Source of the DNA: JACMQX01 sp040385105 | GTDB lineage: Bacteria > Pseudomonadota > Gammaproteobacteria > Burkholderiales > Burkholderiaceae_C | Length of the DNA: 64,000 nucleotides | Reading direction: 5' to 3' | Assembly (NCBI GenBank): GCA_040385105.1 | Contig: JAZKHY010000005.1 | Coordinates: 1 to 64,000, forward strand | The notes under the pieces: generated by a model | What the model saw: only the letters and a program-made list of their open reading frames with translations | Database searches by the model: none | Told to the model about the DNA's origin: nothing | Translations under genes and position numbers: made by a program | Shown here: one piece after another, positions 1-8,757 of the stretch | How positions within the stretch are numbered: position 1 is the stretch's first letter | Layout of the letters: every line of letters starts with the position of its first letter

Positions 1-6
1 AAAATT

Positions 7-2226
7 TCATCGTCTCCGCGCCGAACGCACGCCACCCACACCTGCGACGATGCCCAGCACCCTGGAAAGGCGCGCAGAGTCGGAGATTTCAACGGTGAAT
101 GTCATCCATGCTGTGCCTTTGACGGACTGCGTCTGCACGCCGATGACGTTCATCTTTTCCTTGGCGAATACTTCAGAGATGTCGCGCAGCAGCCCCTGCC
201 TGTCGGCCGCCTCCACCGAAACGTCCACCGGGTAGACCGCTGCGTCCGCCTGTTTTGAGGTGCCCCACTCCACATCGATCATCCGCTCACCGTTGCGTGC
301 CGCCAGTTCGCGGAAATTGCTGCAGTCCACCCTGTGGATGCTCACGCCCTTGCCGCGCGTGACAAAGCCCCTGATCTCGTCAGGCGGCGCCGGCTTGCAG
401 CATTTGGCCAGTTGCGTGAGCAGCGACTCCACGCCGACCACCAGCACGCCGCCCTTGGGCGTCCTGCCGGCATCCTTCGCCTTCTTGAGCAGCACATAGT
501 CGTCGGGCTGCATCGGCGGCTCGGGGGGCTTGAGCAGGTTCTCGATGTTGCGCAGCGAGAACTCGTCCTTGCCCACCACCTCGAACAAATCGTCCGCCGA
601 CTTGAAGCCCAGCTGCGAAGCCAGGTCCTCCAGCTTCATCGAAGTCCTGCCTTCACGCTGGAGCAGCTTTTCAACCGCCTCGCGCCCGCGCGCCACCGTT
701 TCGTGGGTGACCTGCGCATTGAACCAGGCACGCACCTTGGCCCTGGCGCGGTGACTCGCCAGGAAGCCCAGGTCCGCATTGAGCCAGTCGCGCGACGGGC
801 CGCCTTCCTTCACCGTGGTGACTTCCACCGTCTGGCCATTCTGCAGCGGCGTGTTCAGCGGAACCATGGCGCCGTCCACCCGCGCGCCGCGGCACCGGTG
901 GCCCAGGCTGGTGTGCACGCTGTACGCAAAGTCCACCGCTGTTGCGCCCTGCGGCAGTTCGACGATGGCGGCGTCAGGCGTCAGTACATAGATGCGGTCC
1001 TCGAACAGGCCCTTGTCGTTCACTGCCCCCGACAGGTCGCGCTCCCATGCGAGGAGCTGGCGCAGCACGGCGATCTTGGCGTCGTACTCGCCTGCCGCCG
1101 TCACCCCTGCATAGCCCTTCGCGCCTGCCTCCTTGTAAGCCCAGTGTGCGGCCACGCCGTGCTCGGCATGGTCATGCATGGCCTGCGTGCGGATCTGGAT
1201 TTCGATGGGCTGCCCCGAGCCGTCGCGCACCACGGTATGCAGCGACTGGTAGCCATTGGCCTTGGGACGGGCGATGTAGTCGTCAAACTCGTCGGTCATC
1301 GGCGAGAACTGCGAGTGGACCCAGCTCAGCGCCGCGTAGCAGTCCTTGATTTCCGGCACCACGACACGCAACGCCCGGATGTCGAACACCTGGTCGAAGT
1401 CCAGCGACTTGCCGCGCATCTTGCGCACGATGCTGTAGATGTGCTTGGGCCGGCCATGAACGGTGGCCGCGATGCCCTGGCCCTTGAGTTCGACTTCGAG
1501 GCGGGCCCGCAACTGCTCGACATGGCCTTCGCGTTCCGCGCGCTTTTCATCCAGCAGCTTCGCGACTTTCTTGTAGGTATCGGGCTCCAGGAAACGGAAG
1601 GCCAGGTCCTCCATTTCCCACTTGATCTGCCAGATGCCCAGCCGGTTGGCCAGCGGCGCGAACACCTGCAGTGACTCCCTTGCCAGGCTCGGGGGCACCG
1701 GTGCCTTGCTGTGCGCGTACCAGCGCAGCGTATGCAGGCGCGACGCCAGGCGCAGCATCACCACCCGCAGGTCGCGCGAGAAAGCCAGCAGCATCTTGCG
1801 CACGTTCTCGGTCTGCACCTTCGGGTCATCCAGCTGCGCGGACGATTCTGCCGCGCGCGCCTGCCGCTGCACCCGCACCAGCTTGGTGGTTTCCACGGCC
1901 AGCGCGGCATAGCTGTCCCCGAATGCCTTGGCGATCACCTCCTGCGGCTTGTTCAGGTGGTCGCATGCATACACCAGGTAGCTGGCAGCCTGCATGGCCT
2001 CGGAGCCGCCTATGGCACGCAGGATGGCTGCCACCGCATCGGCGTGGGCGAGCGTGTTTTCGCCCGTGTCCAGCGTTTCGCCGGCAATCAGCGGTTCTGC
2101 AAAGGCCCGCGCACGCTCCAGTGCGTTGGCCTGCACAGGCAGGCTCTGCGCGGTCACGGCAATCAGGTCAGGGAGGCCCTGGGCCGCCCCGGGGGCGGCG
2201 GGTTGCTCCGCCATTGCACTTTTCAT
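7..2226 (-). CDS. relA: RelA-type (p)ppGpp synthetase
   Basis: Stringent-response enzyme of 739 aa that transfers pyrophosphate from ATP to GTP or GDP, normally on stalled ribosomes. Domains in order: HD-type domain (about 45-190), synthetase domain (about 235-370), TGS domain (about 405-470), a CCKP-containing region (about 610) and a C-terminal ACT domain (about 660-735). The HD domain is degraded: where hydrolases carry the His-Asp pair this protein reads YACDHLNKPQ, so ppGpp hydrolysis is probably lost. The synthetase has the EFDD form (EXDD) typical of RelA, not the RXKD form of bifunctional SpoT/Rel. The start at 2226 has an AGAAGAG stretch upstream; the alternative ATG at 2214 does not. 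It lies 24 bases after an alpha/beta hydrolase gene on the same strand, so the two are probably co-transcribed. Confidence 0.95.
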   Translation of the reverse strand: MKSAMAEQPAAPGAAQGLPDLIAVTAQSLPVQANALERARAFAEPLIAGETLDTGENTLAHADAVAAILRAIGGSEAMQAASYLVYACDHLNKPQEVIAKAFGDSYAALAVETTKLVRVQRQARAAESSAQLDDPKVQTENVRKMLLAFSRDLRVVMLRLASRLHTLRWYAHSKAPVPPSLARESLQVFAPLANRLGIWQIKWEMEDLAFRFLEPDTYKKVAKLLDEKRAEREGHVEQLRARLEVELKGQGIAATVHGRPKHIYSIVRKMRGKSLDFDQVFDIRALRVVVPEIKDCYAALSWVHSQFSPMTDEFDDYIARPKANGYQSLHTVVRDGSGQPIEIQIRTQAMHDHAEHGVAAHWAYKEAGAKGYAGVTAAGEYDAKIAVLRQLLAWERDLSGAVNDKGLFEDRIYVLTPDAAIVELPQGATAVDFAYSVHTSLGHRCRGARVDGAMVPLNTPLQNGQTVEVTTVKEGGPSRDWLNADLGFLASHRARAKVRAWFNAQVTHETVARGREAVEKLLQREGRTSMKLEDLASQLGFKSADDLFEVVGKDEFSLRNIENLLKPPEPPMQPDDYVLLKKAKDAGRTPKGGVLVVGVESLLTQLAKCCKPAPPDEIRGFVTRGKGVSIHRVDCSNFRELAARNGERMIDVEWGTSKQADAAVYPVDVSVEAADRQGLLRDISEVFAKEKMNVIGVQTQSVKGTAWMTFTVEISDSARLSRVLGIVAGVGGVRSARRR

Positions 2227-2250
2227 CTGTCTCTTCTGTTCTCGGGCCTG

Positions 2251-3162
2251 TCAATCCAGCAGGAATGCCGTCACTGTACCGACCTGGTCGTTCGACACAA
2301 ATGTAGGGGCATGACCGATACCGGCAAACTCAACAAGCCGGGCCCGCGGGCCGCGTTGCGTCATGGCGCTGGCCGTCTCGGGCGACAGCAGGTCCGACTG
2401 CGCGCCGCGTGTCAGCAGCACCTGCGACTGGATGCCGTCGTAGAGCTGCCAGAGCATGGCCTCACCCTCTGCGGCCGAGGCACGGGTGACGGTGCGGAAC
2501 GGCATTGCCAGCGCCGGGTCGTAGTGCAGCGTGAATGTCCCGCCCTCCAGGGGCCGGACCATGGCCTGCGACAGCGCCAGCCACTCTTGCGGCGTATGCG
2601 GGCCGAAGCTGGTGGAGATGGCCCACATGGCGTCCGCCGCCTGCTGCACGCTGTCAAAGCGTCCGGTGTTGCCAAGATAGGTGCCGATGCGCTCGAGTGC
2701 CTGCCACTGGATGGCCGGCCCCACATCGTTGAGCACCAGCCGGCGCACCGGCACAGGCAGCGGCAGGCCCGGCTGCCCGGCGACGACGATGCCGATCAGG
2801 CCGCCCATGCTGGTGCCCACCCAGTCCAGCGTCCCGACAGGAGCCTCGCCATGCAGCTGGCCGATCAGGGCCAGCATGTCGGCAGCATACTGCGGCACCT
2901 GGTAGCCCATCGGGTCCTTGAGCCACTCGCTGCGCCCGCGACCGGCCACGTCAGGGCAGACCACGCGAACGGCCTTGCCCGCGCCTGCCGCACCTGCCAC
3001 CAGGGCCCGGGCCAGCACGTCAAAATCCCGCCCCTGACGCGACAGCCCATGGACGCAGACAACCACATGCGGGGCCGCAGCGTCGCCCCATTGCCAGTAA
3101 GCCATGCGGTGCCCGCCGGAAGCATCGGGGCACGGTACGTAGTTCAGCCTAGGATCGGACAT
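2251..3162 (-). CDS. alpha/beta hydrolase
   Basis: A 303 aa soluble protein with the alpha/beta-hydrolase fold. The oxyanion-hole region reads VVCVHGLSRQGRDF, the nucleophile elbow is VGTSMGGLIG (GxSxG with Ser) and a C-terminal GIGHAPTF segment supplies the catalytic His. Length fits the single-domain family. The substrate cannot be read from sequence; an esterase or carboxylic-ester hydrolase role is the usual default. It is the upstream gene of a probable two-gene unit with relA (24-base gap), and its start faces the divergent 3-hydroxybutyrate dehydrogenase gene across about 80 bases. Confidence 0.85.
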   Translation of the reverse strand: MSDPRLNYVPCPDASGGHRMAYWQWGDAAAPHVVVCVHGLSRQGRDFDVLARALVAGAAGAGKAVRVVCPDVAGRGRSEWLKDPMGYQVPQYAADMLALIGQLHGEAPVGTLDWVGTSMGGLIGIVVAGQPGLPLPVPVRRLVLNDVGPAIQWQALERIGTYLGNTGRFDSVQQAADAMWAISTSFGPHTPQEWLALSQAMVRPLEGGTFTLHYDPALAMPFRTVTRASAAEGEAMLWQLYDGIQSQVLLTRGAQSDLLSPETASAMTQRGPRARLVEFAGIGHAPTFVSNDQVGTVTAFLLD

Positions 3163-3245
3163 GATGAAATGCGGCTTGATAATTGCTTGTTGTCATGCCG
3201 TTCTGGCACTGTTTTAACGCATCGTAATTCATCCGGAGATTCCAA

Positions 3246-4016
3246 ATGCTCAAAGGCAAGACTGCCCTCGTCACAGGTTCAACCAGCGGTATCGGCCTGG
3301 GTATCGCCAGGTCGCTCGCCGCGCAAGGCGCCAACATCATCATGAACGGCTTTGGCGACGTCGAGGCGCCCAGGGCCGAGATCGCAGCTTTCGGGGTGAA
3401 AGTGGTGCACCATGGCGCCGACATGAGCAAGCCGGCCGAGATCGAGGCCATGATGAAGTTCGCCGCCGAACAGTTCGGCCGTGTCGACATCCTGGTCAAC
3501 AACGCCGGCATCCAGCACGTGGCCAATGTCGAAGACTTTCCGCCCGAGAAGTGGGACGCCATCATTGCCATCAACCTGACCAGCGCCTTCCACACCACGC
3601 GCCTGGCCCTGCCCGCCATGAAGGCCGCCAACTGGGGCCGGGTCATCAACGTCGCCAGCGCGCATGGCCTGGTCGCCTCGGCCCAGAAGTCAGCCTACGT
3701 CGCGTCCAAGCATGGCCTGGTCGGGTTCACCAAGTCGCTGGCGCTGGAGACTGCCACCACCGGCATCACCAGCAACGCCATCTGCCCCGGCTGGGTGCTG
3801 ACGCCGCTGGTGCAAAAGCAAATCGACGCCCGCGCCGAGCGTGAAGGCATCACGGTCGATCAGGCCAACAGGGAATTGCTGGGTGAAAAGCAGCCTTCGC
3901 TGCAGTTCACCACGCCGGAACAGCTCGGCGAACTGGCTGTGTTCATGTGCTCTCCGGCCGGCAACAATGTCCGCGGCGTCGCCTGGCAGATCGACGGCGG
4001 CTGGACAGCCCAGTAG
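3246..4016 (+). CDS. bdhA: 3-hydroxybutyrate dehydrogenase (SDR)
   Basis: NAD-dependent oxidation of D-3-hydroxybutyrate to acetoacetate, the last step of poly-hydroxybutyrate use. The 256 aa protein is a classical short-chain dehydrogenase: TGSTSGIGLG cofactor motif at about 9-18, NNAG at about 85-88, catalytic Ser in NVASAHG, and YVASK for the Tyr-Lys pair. The C-terminal region NAICPGWVLTPLVQKQID followed by a QFTTPEQLG segment matches known 3-hydroxybutyrate dehydrogenases well, which is why I prefer this to a generic SDR. A GGAG Shine-Dalgarno lies 8 bases before the ATG. Its stop is one base from the stop of the opposing SIMPL gene, leaving no room for a terminator. Confidence 0.88.
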   Translation: MLKGKTALVTGSTSGIGLGIARSLAAQGANIIMNGFGDVEAPRAEIAAFGVKVVHHGADMSKPAEIEAMMKFAAEQFGRVDILVNNAGIQHVANVEDFPPEKWDAIIAINLTSAFHTTRLALPAMKAANWGRVINVASAHGLVASAQKSAYVASKHGLVGFTKSLALETATTGITSNAICPGWVLTPLVQKQIDARAEREGITVDQANRELLGEKQPSLQFTTPEQLGELAVFMCSPAGNNVRGVAWQIDGGWTAQ

Positions 4017-4017
4017 T

Positions 4018-4722
4018 TCACTTCAGCTGCACTTGCCCTGACACCGTCACGACGACGGTGCTCTTGCCCGCCTCGACCGGCACGGCTTCGGATGCATCGG
4101 CGGTCTTGGCGCGCATGGCCATCATCTGGGGGCGCGGCATGCCGCCCTGGTCGTTGGCGTTGACGGAGACTTCGCGCAGCGTGTAGCCGGCAAAGCCGAA
4201 GCCCTTGGCAATCTCGCCTGCCTTGGCCTTGAATTGCTCGATGGCAATGGCCTGGGCCTGGCCTTCCACCTTCGTGCGCTGCTCGCGGCTGAGGCCGAAC
4301 GCCACATTGCCCATGGTCAGCGTCTGTATCCTGCCGGCGGTGGTGCTGATGCGGGAGAAGTCGCGGCCTTCCAGCACCAGCTCGGCGGTGCCCTGCCAGC
4401 TGCTGATCTTGCCGTCCTTCGCATAGCGCGGGTACAGGCTGAAGTTGCCGGTGCGCACATCCATCTGGCCCGGCACGGCCGTTTTCTTTGCCTCGTTGAG
4501 CGCGGCGTCCAGCGCCTGCTTGAGCTGGGCCTGCACCGTTGCTGCATCCGGCGCTTCCTTGACGCTGTTCATGGACAGCGTCAGCAGGTCCTGCTGGACT
4601 TCAACCGAGCCGTTGGCGGCCAGTTGCACCACATTGACGGGTGGCGGCATCATTTGCGCGAAAGCGCCGGACGTGGCGGCCAGCAGTGCTGCGGCGGCGA
4701 TGAGGTGGGTGACAGGTTTCAA
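4018..4722 (-). CDS. SIMPL domain (DUF541) periplasmic protein
   Basis: A 234 aa secreted protein of the SIMPL/DUF541 family (related to YggE and BP26). It starts with a signal peptide of about 22 residues ending AFAQ. The mature part begins with a short beta motif (VVQLAANGSVEV), has the characteristic NSVKEAPDAATVQAQLKQ helix, and ends with a beta strand STVVVTVSGQVQL. Family members form periplasmic or outer-membrane oligomers and have been linked to oxidative stress; the biochemical role is not settled. It converges tail-to-tail with bdhA and is followed upstream by a small secreted protein gene on the same strand. Confidence 0.85.
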   Translation of the reverse strand: MKPVTHLIAAAALLAATSGAFAQMMPPPVNVVQLAANGSVEVQQDLLTLSMNSVKEAPDAATVQAQLKQALDAALNEAKKTAVPGQMDVRTGNFSLYPRYAKDGKISSWQGTAELVLEGRDFSRISTTAGRIQTLTMGNVAFGLSREQRTKVEGQAQAIAIEQFKAKAGEIAKGFGFAGYTLREVSVNANDQGGMPRPQMMAMRAKTADASEAVPVEAGKSTVVVTVSGQVQLK

Positions 4723-4772
4723 CGGGTTTCCCTTTCAGTTGTTGAATCCGGGACGGGTGCCCCGGAAGGTTT

Positions 4773-5039
4773 TCAAGGCTTCGCCCGGGACTCACCCGGG
4801 GCGGGCCGCTGGTTGCGAAGGGCCTCGCGCAGTTCGGCGCGTTCCTGCAGGGTCAGGCGCCGCGCACCGGAAGGCACCGCCTCGCCAGGCCTGGCAAACT
4901 GCCGTTCCTGCAGCACGCGCCGGATCTCGGCCCGGCGCTGCGCTTCCTGCAGCTGCGCCGAAGCCACGCCCGGCCCGGTCATCTGGGCGCTGGCCGGAAC
5001 GGATCCGGCCAGCGCCAGCAAAACAAACATCCATCTCAT
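4773..5039 (-). CDS. small secreted Arg/Glu/Gln-rich protein
   Basis: I do not recognise this 88 aa protein. It has a clear signal peptide (MRWMFVLLALAGSVPASA, cut before QMTG), and the mature 70 residues are charged and helical, rich in Arg, Glu, Gln and Ala with almost no aromatic residues. This suggests an extended periplasmic helix or small coiled coil. An AGGA Shine-Dalgarno precedes the ATG. It is on the same strand as the SIMPL gene 50 bases downstream and is transcribed away from ompR, so the 5040-5208 region is divergent regulatory DNA. Confidence 0.6.
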   Translation of the reverse strand: MRWMFVLLALAGSVPASAQMTGPGVASAQLQEAQRRAEIRRVLQERQFARPGEAVPSGARRLTLQERAELREALRNQRPAPGESRAKP

Positions 5040-5121
5040 GAGGACTCCTTCGCCTTCTCAACGCACCCAGCTTGCATGCCGCCCACATCGCCAGTGTGAA
5101 GCCGTTTGCCGATGGGGCAAC

Positions 5122-5201
5122 ATTTGTAACAGTGTGTCAACTATGTCTGAAAAACACTGAATTCCGCTTGCAGCACCTTCAGAATGGCCTCTGTTACAAA
5201 T
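5122..5201. promoter_or_regulatory. inverted TGTAACA/TGTTACA pair before ompR
   Basis: Two copies of a 10-base motif in opposite orientation, ATTTGTAACA (5122-5131) and TGTTACAAAT (5192-5201), lie 60 bases apart in the divergent region between the small secreted protein gene and ompR. The core TGTWACA resembles known OmpR half-sites of enterobacterial porin promoters. The right copy ends 7 bases before the chosen ompR start. I infer autoregulation by OmpR; this is a pattern match only. Confidence 0.4.
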
Positions 5202-5208
5202 TCACTTT

Positions 5209-5949
5209 GTGAGCACCATGACCCAAACAGCTACCCGTACCGACAAGATTCTCGTCGTCGATGATGACGCCCGTATCCGTGACCTGCTTCGCCGCTACCT
5301 GACCCAGGAGGGATTTGAGGTCATCCTGGCCGAAGATGGCAAGGCCCTCAACCGGATCATGCTGCGCGACACCGCGGACCTGATCGTGCTGGACCTCATG
5401 ATGCCCGGCGAGGACGGCCTGTCGATCTGCCGCCGCCTGCGCGCCGCCAACGACCGCACCCCCATCATCATGCTCACCGCCAAGGGCGAGGACGTGGACC
5501 GCATCGTCGGCCTGGAAGTCGGCGCGGACGACTACCTGGGCAAGCCTTTCAACCCGCGCGAACTGCTTGCCCGCGTGCACGCCGTGCTGCGCCGCCGCCC
5601 GCTGCAGGAAGCCCCGGGCGCGCCTTCCAGCGACAACGAAGTCGTGACTTTCGGCCCCTTCACCTTCGACATGGGCGCCCGCACGCTGCACAAGAAGGGC
5701 GAGGAGCTGCCCCTGACGACCGGTGAATTCGCCATGCTCAAGGCCCTGGTGCGCCACCCGCGCCAGCCGCTGTCGCGGGAAAAGCTCGCCCAGCTGGCGC
5801 GCGGCCGGGAGTTCGAGCCTTTCGACCGCAGCCTGGACGTGCAGGTGTCGCGCCTGCGCAAGCTTGTGGAGGTGGATGCCGCCGCGCCGCGTTATATTCA
5901 AACCGTCTGGGGCGTTGGCTATGTATTCGTCCCGGATGGAGCCGGCTGA
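5209..5949 (+). CDS. ompR: OmpR-family response regulator
   Basis: DNA-binding response regulator of 246 aa. Receiver domain (about 13-128): acidic pocket VVDDD, phospho-acceptor Asp62 in LDLMMPGEDG, and Lys in YLGKPFNPRE. C-terminal winged-helix domain (about 145-240) with the recognition segment RSLDVQVSRLRKLVE and the terminal hairpin IQTVWGVGYVFVPDG. The pairing with an EnvZ-like kinase 81 bases downstream supports the name. The GTG start at 5209 is used here; an ATG at 5218 is equally possible, and neither has a strong Shine-Dalgarno. A TGTAACA inverted pair upstream may be its own binding site. Confidence 0.92.
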   Translation: MSTMTQTATRTDKILVVDDDARIRDLLRRYLTQEGFEVILAEDGKALNRIMLRDTADLIVLDLMMPGEDGLSICRRLRAANDRTPIIMLTAKGEDVDRIVGLEVGADDYLGKPFNPRELLARVHAVLRRRPLQEAPGAPSSDNEVVTFGPFTFDMGARTLHKKGEELPLTTGEFAMLKALVRHPRQPLSREKLAQLARGREFEPFDRSLDVQVSRLRKLVEVDAAAPRYIQTVWGVGYVFVPDGAG

Positions 5950-6030
5950 TCCAGTTGTACCCACAGCAGCCATCGCGGGCCGCCGCGCGACGTGCACGGC
6001 CTGAAGAAATGAAACGACACAGGTGATTCA

Positions 6031-7437
6031 TTGATCCGCGCTGTGACCACAAGTCTGGACATCACGGGCCCGGCGCCGCTGGAGACCGGGCCCGCGCCCA
6101 TCGAGATGCGGCCGCGCGTCGGCCTGAGCCTGTTCTGGCGCACCTTCTTCCTGCTGGCGCTGCTGCTGATCGGCAGCATCGTGGCCTGGCTGCAGACCTT
6201 CAGGGCGCTGGAGTTCGAGCCGCGTGCCATCCAGACGGCCAACCAGATCGCCTCGCTCGTCAACCTGAGCCGCGCCGCGCTGGTGCATTCCGACGCGATC
6301 GCCCGCGTGTCGCTGATCAAGACCCTGGCCGAAACCGAAGGGGTGCGCATCGTGCCGCGCGAGCCGGGCGACACGTTCGACGCCTTCGACACCGATGCGC
6401 TGGACCAGCGCATCGCCGAGGAGCTTGCCAACCGGCTTGGCCCCTCCACCGTGGTCGCCCGCAGCGTCAACAAGGAAGAAGGCCTGTGGATCGGCTTCGG
6501 CATTGACGGCGACGCCTACTGGCTGCTGATCGACCGGTCCCGCTTCAGCACCGTCGGCGGCAAGACCTGGTTGATCTGGCTGATCACCGCCGCAGCCCTG
6601 TCACTGGCCGGTGCGGCGCTGATCGCCCGGCTCATCAACCGGCCGCTCAAGCAGCTGTCGTTTGCCGCCAGCCGCGTGCGCGATGGTGACTTCGACGCCA
6701 GCCGGCTTGACGAAAAAGCCGTGACCAGCGAGATCCGCGAGGTCAACATCGGCTTCAACCGCATGGCCCAGCAACTGGCCAAGATAGAGCAGGACCGCGC
6801 CGTCATGCTCGCGGGCATCTCGCATGACCTGCGCACGCCGCTGGCCCGCCTGCGCCTGGAAACCGAAATGAGCGTGGCCGACATGGATGCCCGCAACCAC
6901 ATGGCCGCCGACATCGACCAGCTCGACGCCATCATCGACAAGTTCCTCGACTATGCCCGGCCTGACCATGTGGACCTGAAGCCGGTGCTGCTCAACGAGG
7001 TGATCGACGCCTGCCTGTATGCCGTGCAGGACCATGACGACATGCGCGTCAACCTGGACATCACCGAGGGCCTGTACGTGCTGGCCGACGAGGTGGAGCT
7101 GGCCCGCGTTCTGTCCAACCTGCTGGAGAACGCGCGTCGCTACGGCAAGACGCCCGAGACCGGCATCGCCGTGGTGGACATTGCCGCCAAGGTGCGCAAT
7201 GACTGGGTGCTGCTCAAGGTGCGCGACCATGGCATGGGCGTGGCGACGGAAACGCTGCCAAACCTGATCAAGCCGTTCTTCCGGGGCGATGCAGCGCGCA
7301 CCGCCGCCACCGGCGCGGGCCTGGGCCTGTCCATCGTTGACAAGACGGTGCAGCGCATGGGCGGCATCTTTGCGCTGGCCAACACCACTTCAGGCGGCCT
7401 GGCGGCGCACATCAAGCTTCAAAAGCCGAAGACCTAG
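6031..7437 (+). CDS. envZ: EnvZ-like osmosensing histidine kinase
   Basis: Inner-membrane sensor kinase of 468 aa, partner of OmpR. Layout: short cytoplasmic N-terminus, TM1 (about 34-54, FWRTFFLLALLLIGSIVAWL), periplasmic sensor (about 55-170), TM2 (about 172-195), HAMP (about 196-250), dimerisation/phosphotransfer domain with His265 in GISHDLRTPLARLRLE, and ATPase domain with the N box NLLENARRYG, the G1 box DHGMGV and the G2 box GAGLGLSIV. The TTG start at 6031 has AGGTG five bases upstream; an ATG at 6105 would still leave TM1 intact. The last four bases overlap the end of ispF on the other strand. Confidence 0.9.
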   Translation: MIRAVTTSLDITGPAPLETGPAPIEMRPRVGLSLFWRTFFLLALLLIGSIVAWLQTFRALEFEPRAIQTANQIASLVNLSRAALVHSDAIARVSLIKTLAETEGVRIVPREPGDTFDAFDTDALDQRIAEELANRLGPSTVVARSVNKEEGLWIGFGIDGDAYWLLIDRSRFSTVGGKTWLIWLITAAALSLAGAALIARLINRPLKQLSFAASRVRDGDFDASRLDEKAVTSEIREVNIGFNRMAQQLAKIEQDRAVMLAGISHDLRTPLARLRLETEMSVADMDARNHMAADIDQLDAIIDKFLDYARPDHVDLKPVLLNEVIDACLYAVQDHDDMRVNLDITEGLYVLADEVELARVLSNLLENARRYGKTPETGIAVVDIAAKVRNDWVLLKVRDHGMGVATETLPNLIKPFFRGDAARTAATGAGLGLSIVDKTVQRMGGIFALANTTSGGLAAHIKLQKPKT

Positions 7438-7922
7438 ACGCTCCCTGTCAGCAGCACGATCGCCCGCGCCTCGATCGCAAGTCCCTGCCCTACCGGCCCG
7501 AGCTTCTCCGCCGTTTTGGCTTTGACGTTCACCTGACCCAGGTCCAGGCCCAGCGCGCCGGCGATGCGGCTGCGCATGGCCGCGATGTGCGGAGCCAGCC
7601 GTGGCGCCTGGGCAATCACGGTGCTGTCGATGTTGCCGATGGCAAAGCCCTGCGCGCGCACGCGGCGGGCGGCTTCGGCCAGCAGCGCGGCCGAGTCGGC
7701 GCCCTTGAAGCGCGCGTCCGTATCCGGGAAATGCGTGCCGATGTCGCCCAGCGCGGCGGCGCCGAGCAGGGCATCGGTGATGGCGTGCAGCAGCACGTCG
7801 GCATCCGAATGACCCAGCAGCCCGGCGCTGTGCGGAATCTCGACGCCACCGATGACGAGCTTGCGGCCCGGCACCAGTGCATGCACGTCCCAGCCTTCCC
7901 CGATGCGAAACGAAGCGCTCAT
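7434..7922 (-). CDS. ispF: 2-C-methyl-D-erythritol 2,4-cyclodiphosphate synthase
   Basis: Fifth step of the MEP isoprenoid pathway: closes CDP-methylerythritol 2-phosphate into the cyclic diphosphate with release of CMP. The 162 aa protein shows the zinc-binding DVH in EGWDVHAL (residues 8-15), the family signature HSDADVLLHAITDALLGAA and the GDIGTHFPDTD loop, and ends with an AVKTAEKLG-like segment reading NVKAKTAEKLG. Length is normal. It overlaps the end of ispD by four bases (ATGA), so translation is probably coupled. It converges with envZ. Confidence 0.96.
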   Translation of the reverse strand: MSASFRIGEGWDVHALVPGRKLVIGGVEIPHSAGLLGHSDADVLLHAITDALLGAAALGDIGTHFPDTDARFKGADSAALLAEAARRVRAQGFAIGNIDSTVIAQAPRLAPHIAAMRSRIAGALGLDLGQVNVKAKTAEKLGPVGQGLAIEARAIVLLTGSV

Positions 7923-8632
7923 GCCCGGCTCCTCAAAATGGCTTCGGCCAGCGCAAAGTCTTCGGGGTACGTGACCTTGAAATTCTGCGCACCGCCTTCG
8001 ACCAGCCGCGGGTTCAGGCCCGCCGCCTCCATGGCGCTTGCCTCATCCGTCACCTGGTCACCCGCCTTGCGCAGCGCGTCTGCCAGCGGGCCGATGCGGA
8101 ACATCTGCGGCGTCTGCGCCAGCCATTTGTCGGTGCGGTCAATGGTTGTCACCGAACGGCCGCCCTTCTCGCGCTTGAGGGTGTCGGCAAGCTTGTGGGC
8201 GAGCAGGCCGCCGGCTTCGTCACCGATGCAGGCGTCGATCAGCGCGTCAATCTGGCGCGTGGTCACGAGGCAGCGCGCTGCATCGTGCACCAGCACCCAG
8301 TCACTGGCGGGTACGCCGGACTCCAGCAGACGCTGCAGACCGTTCAGCACGCTCGCCGCCCGGGTTGCACCGCCGCAGTCGGCGATCAGGAATGCAGGCC
8401 GGGCCGCAAGAATGGCGGCCAGGAAAGTGTCCCCCGGCGAGACCACCACCAGACAGCGTTTCATGCGGGCCACGCCCGAAAAGGCGGCCAGCGTGTGCAT
8501 CACCATCGGCTTGCCTGCCACCGGCTGGTACTGCTTGGGGGCAGGGCTGGCGCCCGCGCCCAGGGCACGGCTGCCTGTGCCGGCGCACGGGATCAGTGCG
8601 TGGATGCCGGGTTTCTGGGATGGAACTGTCAT
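7919..8632 (-). CDS. ispD: 2-C-methyl-D-erythritol 4-phosphate cytidylyltransferase
   Basis: Third step of the MEP pathway: couples CTP to methylerythritol 4-phosphate. The 237 aa protein has the nucleotidyltransferase loop IPCAGTGSRA with Lys in SPAPKQYQPVAG, the VLVHDAARCLV segment and TPQMFR. I chose the ATG at 8632, where the conserved IHALIPCAG begins 9 residues later; extending to 8722 adds 30 residues that look like untranslated DNA. ispD and ispF form a two-gene unit with a four-base overlap. The start faces mfd across 134 bases. Confidence 0.95.
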   Translation of the reverse strand: MTVPSQKPGIHALIPCAGTGSRALGAGASPAPKQYQPVAGKPMVMHTLAAFSGVARMKRCLVVVSPGDTFLAAILAARPAFLIADCGGATRAASVLNGLQRLLESGVPASDWVLVHDAARCLVTTRQIDALIDACIGDEAGGLLAHKLADTLKREKGGRSVTTIDRTDKWLAQTPQMFRIGPLADALRKAGDQVTDEASAMEAAGLNPRLVEGGAQNFKVTYPEDFALAEAILRSRA

Positions 8633-8719
8633 GAGTCTCAGGATTCTAGGGCTCGATCGCGGGTCTCGATGGCCTGGCACCGGCGCTGCCGCGATGCCGC
8701 AGGTAAAATTCGTGCATCG

Positions 8720-8757
8720 CACCCCCCGTCAATTCCGCCGGGGGGTGTTTTGTATTT
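8720..8757 (+). promoter_or_regulatory. GC hairpin plus T-rich tail in the mfd leader
   Basis: A perfect 9-base stem (CACCCCCCG at 8720-8728 and CGGGGGGTG at 8739-8747) with a 10-base loop is followed by TTTTGTATTT. This has the form of a factor-independent terminator reading rightwards, but no rightward gene precedes it: the upstream genes are on the other strand. It lies 20 bases before the mfd start and just after a TAAAAT -10-like hexamer (8704-8709). It could be an attenuator of mfd or a block to rightward read-through antisense to ispD. Confidence 0.5.

Noticed and set aside
4016..4018. Missing terminators at abutting convergent genes (also at 7434-7437, 12977-12981, 49640-49644)
   Set aside because: Noted as a general trait of this compact genome; nothing suggests a specific regulatory device at these sites.
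8633..8722. Upstream extension of ispD by 30 residues
   Set aside because: The conserved family N-terminus starts at 8632, and the extension has no family similarity.
8724..8736. Short match to a conserved 16S rRNA segment (CCCCGTCAATTCC)
   Set aside because: Only 13 bases match, inside a self-complementary leader hairpin; no other rRNA sequence is present.
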